From assembly GCA_041671505.1 (NCBI GenBank), contig JBAZBK010000014.1:101035-165034 (forward strand): a stretch of 64,000 nt of DNA, written 5' to 3'. Origin of the DNA: JACPDH01 sp041671505. Lineage in GTDB: Bacteria; Acidobacteriota; Thermoanaerobaculia; Gp7-AA8. Below the pieces are notes generated by a model. The model saw only the letters and a list, made by a program, of their open reading frames with translations. It was not told where the DNA came from and searched no databases. The position numbers were made by a program, and so were the translations under genes. This document shows, piece by piece, positions 57,909 to 64,000 of this stretch. The first letter of the stretch is position 1, and each line of letters opens with the position of its first letter.

Positions 57909-58679
57909 GTGATCGGACTGTTCGAACGCTTCGGCAATCTCATGCTCTCGACCTTCGAGGAGATCGGCCGTTGGTGGCAGATGCTCTTCCGCACAGCCTT
58001 CTGGAGCGTGCGTCGTCCTTTCGAGTTCGGTGAATGGCTCCGCCAGATGGTGCGCGTCGGCGTCGACTCGATCCCCGTCGTCACCCTCACCGCCATGTTC
58101 ACCGGGATGGTCCTCGCGCTGCAGACCTTCAACGGCTTCCAGCGCGTGCACGCCGAGAACTTCGTCGGCAGCGTCGTCGCGCTCTCGATGCTTCGCGAGC
58201 TTTCACCCGTGCTCGTCGGCCTCATGGTGACCGGGCGCGTGGGGTCGTCGATGGCGGCCGAGATCGGCACGATGCGTGTCACCGAGCAGATCGACGCGCT
58301 CGAGTCGCTCGCGACGAATCCGATCCACTACCTCTTCGTGCCGCGCGTGATCGCCGGCATCACGATGCTCCCGCTGCTCACGCTGTTCGGCAACGCCCTC
58401 GGGCTCTATGGCGGACGCCTCGTCACGGTGAACCTGCTGCACGCGAACCCGGTGCTTTACGACCAGAACACTTACCAGTTCCTCGAGATGAACGATCTGA
58501 CGAGCGGGTTGATCAAGGCCGCGGTCTTCGGGCTGATCCTTTCGCTGACTGGCTGCACGAAGGGCTACTACACCACCGGCGGCGCCGAGGGTGTCGGCCG
58601 CGCGACGACCGACTCGGTCGTCATGTCGTCGCTCATCATCCTGCTCAGCGATTTCTTCCTCACGAAGTTCCTCTTCTGA
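57909..58679 (+). CDS. mlaE: MlaE-family ABC transporter permease
   Basis: The 256-aa protein from GTG 57909 (MIGLFERFGNLMLSTFEEIG) has an amphipathic N-terminal helix and five membrane helices. The family segments SIPVVTLTAMFTGMVLALQ, LRELSPVLVGLMVTGRVGSS, MAAEIGTMRVTEQIDALES and the C-terminal GCTKGYYTTGGAEGVGRATT are intact. It is the permease of a lipid transporter that moves phospholipids between membranes in Gram-negative cells. mlaF overlaps its stop (TGATG). The MCE-domain mlaD does not follow. Confidence 0.93.
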   Translation: MIGLFERFGNLMLSTFEEIGRWWQMLFRTAFWSVRRPFEFGEWLRQMVRVGVDSIPVVTLTAMFTGMVLALQTFNGFQRVHAENFVGSVVALSMLRELSPVLVGLMVTGRVGSSMAAEIGTMRVTEQIDALESLATNPIHYLFVPRVIAGITMLPLLTLFGNALGLYGGRLVTVNLLHANPVLYDQNTYQFLEMNDLTSGLIKAAVFGLILSLTGCTKGYYTTGGAEGVGRATTDSVVMSSLIILLSDFFLTKFLF

Positions 58680-59452
58680 TGAACGCGAATCGCAAGTACG
58701 ACCCGATGATCTCCCTCAGGGACGTCTCGAAGGCGTTCGGCGGAAAGACCGTCCTCGACAAGCTCTCGCTCGACGTCGCGCCCGGCGAGACGGTCGTGAT
58801 CGTCGGAGGCTCCGGCACCGGCAAGAGCGTCATGCTCAAGCACATCATCGGCCTCATCCGTCCCGACAGCGGCCACATCGTCGTCGCGGGCCAGGACCTC
58901 TGCTGCCAGACGCCGCTCGAGCTCAACCAGTTCCGGCGCCTCTTCGGCATGAGCTTCCAGGAAGGCGCGCTCTTCGACTCGATGAGCGTGTTCGAGAACA
59001 TCGCGTTTCCGCTTCGTCGAAATACGGACAAGAGCGAGAAGGAGATCCGCGACCGCGTTCAGGAATGCCTCGAACTCGTCCACCTCGACGGCGTGGAGTC
59101 GAAACGCCCCTCGGAGCTCTCCGGCGGAATGCGCCGTCGCGTCGGCTTCGCACGCGCCATCGCCCTCGAGCCGGATATCCTTCTCTTCGACGAGCCGACC
59201 ACCGGGCTCGACCCGGTCATCAGCGATGTCGTCGCGGAATTGATCGTCGAGATGGACGAGCGACTCGGCACGACGACCGTCACCATCACGCACGACATGA
59301 AGGTCGCCTTCAAGATCGCCGATCGAATCGCAATGCTCTACAAGGGACGCCTCATCGAGGCTGGCACTCCCGAGCAGTTCCGCGCGTCACCGAACCCGAT
59401 CGTCCAGCAGTTCATCGAGGGACGGGCGGTGGGACCTCTGACAGAAGACTAG
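58679..59452 (+). CDS. mlaF: MlaF-family ABC transporter ATP-binding protein
   Basis: The 257-aa ATPase starts MNANRKYDPMISLRDVSKAF. It has Walker A GGSGTGKSVMLK, Q-loop FQEGALFDSMSVFENIAFPL, signature SELSGGMRRRVGFARAI, Walker B ILLFDEPTTGLDP and the switch histidine in ITHDMKVAF. The GALFDSMSVFENIAFPLR segment is specific to MlaF. It drives the MlaE permease. The start shares a base with the mlaE stop, and an inverted repeat begins directly after its own stop codon. Confidence 0.93.
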   Translation: MNANRKYDPMISLRDVSKAFGGKTVLDKLSLDVAPGETVVIVGGSGTGKSVMLKHIIGLIRPDSGHIVVAGQDLCCQTPLELNQFRRLFGMSFQEGALFDSMSVFENIAFPLRRNTDKSEKEIRDRVQECLELVHLDGVESKRPSELSGGMRRRVGFARAIALEPDILLFDEPTTGLDPVISDVVAELIVEMDERLGTTTVTITHDMKVAFKIADRIAMLYKGRLIEAGTPEQFRASPNPIVQQFIEGRAVGPLTED

Positions 59453-59550
59453 GAATTGAGAATTTAGAATTGAGAATTGAGAGATCAAAACAAGACATCA
59501 ATTTCGAGAAGCTTTAATCTCTCAATTCTCAATTCACAATTCTCAATTCG
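59453..59550. repeat. AT-rich inverted minisatellite element, copy 5
   Basis: The left arm starts at the first base after the mlaF stop codon (GAATTGAGAATTTAGAATTG). The right arm ends at 59550, ten nt before the xseA ATG. The 33-nt core is unique. No ribosome site for xseA is visible. Confidence 0.9.
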
Positions 59551-59560
59551 CGAAGCGCCC

Positions 59561-60982
59561 ATGCGTACCGTCCGCACAGTTTCCGAAGTCGTCTCCGACG
59601 CGAGCGAGGCGCTCGCGGCCTTCGGCGAGGTCTGGATCGAAGGGGAAGTTTCGAACTTCGTCCGCGCCGCGTCGGGGCATCTCTATTTCTCGCTCAAGGA
59701 CGCGAACGCCACGATCTCCGCGGCGTTCTTCGCACGGAGCGCTTCGCGCCTCCGCTTCCGGGTCGAGAACGGGCAGAAGCTGATCTGCCGGGGGCGGCTG
59801 TCGATCTACCCGCAGCGCGGCCAGTTCCAGATCATCGTCGACCACGCGGAGCCGTCGGGCATCGGAGCGCTGACGCTCGCCTTCGAGCAGTTGAAGGCGC
59901 GCCTCTCCGCCGAAGGGTTGTTCGACGCCGCGCGAAAGAAGCCGCTGCCGATGCTGCCGCAGCGGATCGCCGTGGTGACGAGCCCTCGCGGGGCGGCCAT
60001 CCGCGATGTGCTCAACGTGCTCGGCCGGCGTTTCGAGGGGCTCTCGATTCAGATCTATCCCGTTCACGTGCAGGGGTCGACCGCAGCGGGCGAGATCGCA
60101 CGCGCGGTCGCCGACCTCTCGCGCTGGAACATGCACGACGTGGTGATCCTCTGCCGCGGCGGGGGATCGCTCGAAGACCTCTGGCCGTTCAACGAGGAGT
60201 CCGTAGCCCGTGCGGTCGCTGGCTGCCCGATCCCGACGATCTCGGGCGTCGGCCACGAGCCCGACGTGACGATCTGCGATTTCGTCGCCGACAGGCGTGC
60301 GGCGACCCCTTCGGCGGCGGCGGAGATCGTCGTCCAGGCGAAGGAGGAAATCGTCTTCCGAATCGACAGCGCGAAGCGCCGGATCGGCGAGCAGATGCAG
60401 CGGCGCGTCGCCTTCTTCCGCTCGGAGCTGCGGCACCTGGCGTCGGTCGACGGGCTCTGGAGCGTGCCGCTGCGCGTCGAGAGAACGCGCAGGCAACTCG
60501 ACGCGAGCCGGCATTCCCTGCGTCACTTGCTGCTCGACAGCGCACGTCGGGTTCGCGAGCGCCTCGCGGCAGCGGACGAGCCGCTGCTCCGCTTCCCCTC
60601 CCGTCTGGCGCTGCCGCAGCGGCGCGCTCTCGTCGCGCAGTTCGACGCCCGCGCCGCGTCGCTCCTTCGCGCGCGGCTGGCGCGCTCCCGAGGAGTCCTC
60701 GTCGCGGCCGCGGGACGTCTCGAAGCGGTGTCGCCGCTTTCCGTGCTCTCGCGCGGCTATGCGATCGCCTACTCGCTGCGCGGCCGCAGGCGGCCGATCC
60801 TCGAAGCCTCGTCGGTCGCCACGGGCGAGGCGATCGAAGTGCAGCTGCGACACGGTTCGCTCGGCTGCACGGTCGATACGATCGTGAACGACTCGCGCGG
60901 CGGACCGTCCGCCGCGCTGCAAAATATTGAAGGCGCGCCCGCGGCGCGACGGGAGAACGACGATGGCACGCAAGGGCGGTAA
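59561..60982 (+). CDS. xseA: Exodeoxyribonuclease VII large subunit
   Basis: The 473-aa protein starts MRTVRTVSEVVSDASEALAA. An OB-fold (VWIEGEVSNFVRAASGHLYF) precedes the catalytic domain, which has IAVVTSPRGAAIRDVLNVLG, VHVQGSTAAGEIARAV, CRGGGSLEDLWPFNEE and SGVGHEPDVTICDFVADRRA. A long coiled-coil region and SVLSRGYAIAYS end the protein. It cleaves single-stranded DNA from both ends together with XseB. The start is placed at the family N-terminus; upstream codons in frame translate the repeat. xseB starts 20 nt before its stop. Confidence 0.95.
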   Translation: MRTVRTVSEVVSDASEALAAFGEVWIEGEVSNFVRAASGHLYFSLKDANATISAAFFARSASRLRFRVENGQKLICRGRLSIYPQRGQFQIIVDHAEPSGIGALTLAFEQLKARLSAEGLFDAARKKPLPMLPQRIAVVTSPRGAAIRDVLNVLGRRFEGLSIQIYPVHVQGSTAAGEIARAVADLSRWNMHDVVILCRGGGSLEDLWPFNEESVARAVAGCPIPTISGVGHEPDVTICDFVADRRAATPSAAAEIVVQAKEEIVFRIDSAKRRIGEQMQRRVAFFRSELRHLASVDGLWSVPLRVERTRRQLDASRHSLRHLLLDSARRVRERLAAADEPLLRFPSRLALPQRRALVAQFDARAASLLRARLARSRGVLVAAAGRLEAVSPLSVLSRGYAIAYSLRGRRRPILEASSVATGEAIEVQLRHGSLGCTVDTIVNDSRGGPSAALQNIEGAPAARRENDDGTQGR

Positions 60983-61262
60983 CGAATTCGAAGGCGCCTT
61001 CCAAAAGCTCGAAGGAATCGTCGCGAAACTGGAGAACGAAGAGATCTCGCTCGACGAGTCGCTCAGACTCTTCGAGGAGGGCGTCGGCCTTTCGCGCTTC
61101 TGCCACGCAAAGCTCGAAGAGATCGAGAAGAAAATCGAAACGATCGTCGCCGACTCGAAAGGCAATCCAAAGACCGCGCCCTTCCATGCGGAAGACGACG
61201 ATGCCGACGAAGACGCGGATGACGAGGACGAGGGCGAGGACGACGGGAAGGTGCCGTTTTAG
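60963..61262 (+). CDS. xseB: Exodeoxyribonuclease VII small subunit
   Basis: The 99-aa protein starts MARKGGNEFEGAFQKLEGIV. The family core NEFEGAFQKLEGIVAKLENE, then ISLDESLRLFEEGVGLSRFC and CHAKLEEIEKKI are all present. An unusually acidic tail (DDDADEDADDEDEGEDDGK) extends the C-terminus. Several copies bind each XseA. It overlaps xseA by 20 nt and a repeat begins at the base after its stop codon. Confidence 0.95.
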   Translation: MARKGGNEFEGAFQKLEGIVAKLENEEISLDESLRLFEEGVGLSRFCHAKLEEIEKKIETIVADSKGNPKTAPFHAEDDDADEDADDEDEGEDDGKVPF

Positions 61263-61555
61263 GGCAGGCGAGAGGCGAAAGGCAAAAGGCGATGAGCAGG
61301 CCAAAGGCCAAAGCAGGCCAAAGGCCAGGGGCCAAAGCAGGCGGGACAACACTGGCACGGCGGCTCGACGAGTAGCTCCCCCTCAACTCGAGTTGGCTCT
61401 CTTCACCTCCGAACGATCGCCCACCCGGTGAAGCCGCACAGCACCGCTCTCCCCGCGGATCAGCACCCCGCTTCCCCCACTCGACGAGAGGCCTGCTCTG
61501 GCCTCTGGCCCTTGGCCTTTGGCCTGCTCATCGCCTCTCGCCTCTCGCCTTGCCT
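61263..61555. repeat. G/A-rich inverted minisatellite element, copy 6
   Basis: The left arm 61263-61342 starts at the base after the xseB stop. The right arm 61491-61555 ends five bases before a TACCAT -10-like hexamer. The arms share GGCGATGAGCAGGCCAAAGG and its complement; the core is 148 nt and unique. Confidence 0.9.
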
Positions 61556-61559
61556 GGTG

Positions 61560-61565
61560 TACCAT
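61560..61565 (+). promoter_or_regulatory. -10-like TACCAT before the large secreted protein gene
   Basis: TACCAT lies 31 nt before the ATG. A weak GAGG ribosome site precedes the ATG at 61597. Confidence 0.4.
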
Positions 61566-61596
61566 TCTCCAGTCCCCTAAACGACTGAGGTGCACC

Positions 61597-63576
61597 ATGC
61601 GGCTCTCCGCGATCGCGGCGTCGGCTCTGTTTACCATTTCACTCGCGCTTCCCGCGGCCGCCGAAGTTCGAACCTGGTCGCAGACAGGGTTAGGCACGAC
61701 GGGCCCGTGGACGATGAGCTCGCTGTGGAGCCCGGTCGGTGCACCGCAGCCCGAGGACGACATCATGGTCACGACCTCCGGCACCTACTCCTGCCGCACC
61801 GGGGGCAACTTCTCGATCCGGTCGCTCACGATGGGAGGCAGCGGCGGAACGAAAGTCGTCGAAGTCTCTCCGTCGACCGGGCTTGCGATGACCGCGGGGG
61901 GAGCGGTCGTGAACTCGAACGCCGTGCTGCGAGTCTTCGGCGCGATCACCAACGGGAAGATCGACGTCAACAACGGCGCGACGCTCCGAACCGAGGACGG
62001 GTCGATGGTGACCGGGAGCGCGACGATCAGCCTCAAAGGCGGGACCTTCATCAACCAGGGCACCGAGATCCGCACCCGCGCCGTCGTCGTGACCGACACC
62101 GGACTGATGGAACAACGCGGCCGGCTGGTCCTCGGCGAAGGATCGCAGGTCACCAATCGCGGGCTCCTCTTCATCTACGGAGGAAACATCGAACGCGGCT
62201 CCGGGGCCGGAGGATCGATCAAGAACGAGAGCACGACGCGGATCAGGACGACGGCGCCCGTGAGCATCGGCGTCGACATGACCAACAGCGGCGAGTTCGA
62301 GATCGGGAACGGTAACGTCACGTTCAACAACTCGACCTACACGCAGTCGGCAGGCAAGACCACGGTGAACGGCGGGACCCTCGCCGGGCAGATCGCAGTC
62401 GGAGGCGGGACGCTCTCGGGTACCGGCACCGTGACCGGGAGCCTTTCGAACGGCGGGACCATGGCACTCGCCTCGCCGCTGACCGTCGGCCAGATGAGCG
62501 TGAACGGCACGTACACCCAGGCGCCGACGGGGACCCTTCAGATCAAGATCGGCGGCACCAACGCGTTCGACAAGCTGCTGATCAGCGGCCTGGCAACGCT
62601 CGGTGGGCAGATCTCGCTCTCCTTCATCAACGGCTACGTCCCTCCCGCGGGCACGCAGTTCCCGATCATCAGCTTCGGGAGCTGGGGCAACACCTTCTTC
62701 GCAATTCAGAACGGCTTTCAGGTCGGCAACGTCGTCATGAAGCCCGTCTACAGTTCCACGGGCCTGACGCTCGTGGCCCAACTCGCCGCCGTCGCATGCG
62801 GCAACGACAGCCTCTGCCTCCTCGGCGAGCGCTTCAAGGTCACGCTGAGCGCCAGGGACCCGCGCACGAACCTCACCGGTCCCGGAGTGCCGTCGCAGCA
62901 GAACGACGTCTTCGGCGTCTTCACGATCCCGGCACTCACCGGGAACACGCAGAACCCCGAGGTCATCTTCAAGATGCTCGACGGGCGGCCGATCAACGGC
63001 AAGTTCTGGGTCTTCTACGGCGGCCTGACCGACTTCGAGTACACCCTGACCATCTTCGACAGGACCGCCGGAAAGACGCGCACGTACACGAAACCGGGAG
63101 GAACGTTCGACGGAAATGCAGACACCTCGGCGTTCTCGAAACTCGGCTCCGGCGGTGCGTGGTTCGGCATCGACCTGCCTCCTGACGCACTCGATGCCTC
63201 ACCTCCGGTCGCATCGGGCGAGGCAGCCTGTCTCTCTTCCGGGGATTCGCTCTGCGTTCTTCTTGGCAGGTTCCGTATCCGCCTCAACGCGAGCGATCCG
63301 CGCACCGGCAAGACAGGCATCGGAGTCGCGCTGCCACAGAACGATCTCTACGGCTACTTCTCGATCCCCGACCTGACGGGAAACCCGGGGAACGTCGAGG
63401 TTGCAGTCAAGATGCTCGACGGGCGCCCCATCAACGGAAAGTTCTGGATCTTCTACGGCGGGCTGACCGACTTTCAGTACACGGTCACCGTCACCGACAC
63501 GGAAAAGAACACGACGAGAACCTACACGAAGCCGGGCGGCACCTTCTCGGGGAACGCGGATACGGGGGCGTTCTGA
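61597..63576 (+). CDS. Large secreted protein: beta-helix-like passenger with two C-terminal tandem modules
   Basis: The 659-aa precursor starts MRLSAIAASALFTISLALPA, a Sec signal peptide. Residues 25-395 are Gly/Thr/Asn-rich short strands (VNGGTLAGQIAVGGGTLSGT, TYTQAPTGTLQIKIGGTNAF), like the parallel beta-helix and passenger-associated repeats of autotransporters, but no beta-barrel follows. Two related modules of about 110 residues end the protein (about 401-513 and 545-659), each with C-x(4)-SLCLL, a RF-x-V/I-x-L strand, LDGRPINGKFWVFYGGLTDF and a TRTYTKPGGTF segment ending in NADTSAF or NADTGAF. This module recurs in secreted proteins of Acidobacteriota as I recall them and may be an attachment or export tag. 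Function unknown. Confidence 0.75.
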   Translation: MRLSAIAASALFTISLALPAAAEVRTWSQTGLGTTGPWTMSSLWSPVGAPQPEDDIMVTTSGTYSCRTGGNFSIRSLTMGGSGGTKVVEVSPSTGLAMTAGGAVVNSNAVLRVFGAITNGKIDVNNGATLRTEDGSMVTGSATISLKGGTFINQGTEIRTRAVVVTDTGLMEQRGRLVLGEGSQVTNRGLLFIYGGNIERGSGAGGSIKNESTTRIRTTAPVSIGVDMTNSGEFEIGNGNVTFNNSTYTQSAGKTTVNGGTLAGQIAVGGGTLSGTGTVTGSLSNGGTMALASPLTVGQMSVNGTYTQAPTGTLQIKIGGTNAFDKLLISGLATLGGQISLSFINGYVPPAGTQFPIISFGSWGNTFFAIQNGFQVGNVVMKPVYSSTGLTLVAQLAAVACGNDSLCLLGERFKVTLSARDPRTNLTGPGVPSQQNDVFGVFTIPALTGNTQNPEVIFKMLDGRPINGKFWVFYGGLTDFEYTLTIFDRTAGKTRTYTKPGGTFDGNADTSAFSKLGSGGAWFGIDLPPDALDASPPVASGEAACLSSGDSLCVLLGRFRIRLNASDPRTGKTGIGVALPQNDLYGYFSIPDLTGNPGNVEVAVKMLDGRPINGKFWIFYGGLTDFQYTVTVTDTEKNTTRTYTKPGGTFSGNADTGAF

Positions 63577-63582
63577 AGCCAG

Positions 63583-63630
63583 TGCTGAGTGTTGAGTGCT
63601 GCGTCCTGAGTGCTGGGTCCTGAGTGACGG
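63583..63630. repeat. TGAGTGC tandem-repeat arm
   Basis: Six to seven imperfect copies of the seven-base word (CTGAGTGTTGAGTGCTGCGT) follow the stop codon by seven nt. No inverted partner is seen in the rest of the window. Confidence 0.8.
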
Positions 63631-63694
63631 GACCGCAATTGTTAGGCTGCCCACGCCTGCGCGCCGGGCTGCGAAAACCGTCTCGATCCTCCAC

Positions 63695-63883
63695 GGCCGC
63701 GGCAGCGGCCGCGTCTAATTAGCCCCGCCCGTAAGGGCGGGGACGCGCGGATCGGAGACCTTGACGAGCCGCGGGAGCGGCGATGTCTGATCCCCCCGCG
63801 CGTAAGCGCGGGGGCGCTAACGGGAACCCTTCTCTCCCGGCCGCGGCAGCGGCCGCGTCTAATTAGCCCCGCCCGTAAGGGCG
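63695..63883. repeat. Three tandem copies of a 47-bp palindromic unit
   Basis: Units at about 63695-63742, 63767-63815 and 63838-63883 each contain two hairpins, the first GGCCGCGGCAGCGGCCGC and the second of the CCCCGCCCGTAAGGGCGGGG type. Units one and three are nearly identical and contain TAATTAGCCCCGCCCGTAAG; the middle one is more diverged. The 63884-64000 remainder shows no feature I can name. Confidence 0.85.
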
Positions 63884-64000
63884 TGTTGCCCAACCGGTGT
63901 TTTCAGATCGAGGGCGTGGATTGAGTCGGGAGCCAGAGGCAAACTGGATCGAAAGTCGGCAGCGAGAGCGCGCGTTGAGCCCATGCGACCAGGGCTCGTC

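Noticed and set aside
63884..64000. Start of a new gene at the right edge
   Set aside because: No start codon with a ribosome site or recognisable protein is visible in the remaining 117 bases.

Overview
The window is a GC-rich chromosomal segment (about 65% GC by eye) from a free-living Gram-negative bacterium. It encodes an O-antigen-type exporter (wzm/wzt), an Mla-type lipid transporter pair, RlpA, lipoproteins and TatA. A DUF4388 protein, a LarE/LarB pair, a Caldithrix-like M49 peptidase and secreted proteins with a repeated C-terminal module suggest Acidobacteriota, perhaps Thermoanaerobaculia. That placement is an inference from gene content; there is no rRNA gene in the window. I see no tRNA, CRISPR array, insertion sequence, prophage or replication origin, and coding density is high.

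Layout. 1-4.1 kb (minus): comEC running off the left edge, an RlmD/TrmA-type RNA methyltransferase, and a short-chain dehydrogenase. 4.3-8.4 kb (plus): a 52-aa small ORF, sucC-sucD, a secreted M43 metalloprotease and a one-blade PQQ-repeat protein. 8.4-11.3 kb (minus): two polytopic GT-C-like glycosyltransferases. 11.4-15.7 kb (plus): an S51-like protein lacking its nucleophile, a GAF histidine kinase, ndk and a beta-carbonic anhydrase. 15.7-21.6 kb (minus): rlpA, purB, a ftsB-like gene, wzt-wzm and a zinc-ribbon/FHA protein. 21.7-28 kb: larE-larB, an M49-like lipoprotein, a small membrane protein and proS. 28.4-37.1 kb (minus): a 1537-aa acyl-adenylate ligase/acetyltransferase fusion, a secreted amidase and a PGM1-like ATP-grasp ligase. 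37.5-44.2 kb: fbaB, then on the minus strand a two-component pair, glgX, rfbD, a DUF4388 protein and tatA. 44.5-48.8 kb (plus): a UvrD/PcrA helicase and an AGE-like secreted protein. 49-54.2 kb (minus): a SUFU-domain protein, a large TPR protein, a 3-hydroxyacyl-CoA dehydrogenase, a TPR lipoprotein and a coiled-coil protein. 54.2-63.6 kb (plus): selA, a HAD phosphatase, two unknown proteins, mlaE-mlaF, xseA-xseB and a large secreted repeat protein.

The most striking feature is in the gaps. Almost every intergenic gap above 80 bp is filled by an inverted pair of short-period tandem repeats around a unique core. At least three unrelated sequence families share this architecture. Several elements start at the stop codon of one gene and end at the -10 box or start codon of the next. 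A separate 270-bp non-coding element occurs twice in opposite orientation. A second genome-scale signal is a -10-like hexamer 6-10 nt before the start codon of a dozen genes that lack a clear Shine-Dalgarno sequence, which suggests leaderless mRNAs. The best candidate for unknown biochemistry is the ligase-acetyltransferase fusion and its amidase and ATP-grasp neighbours.
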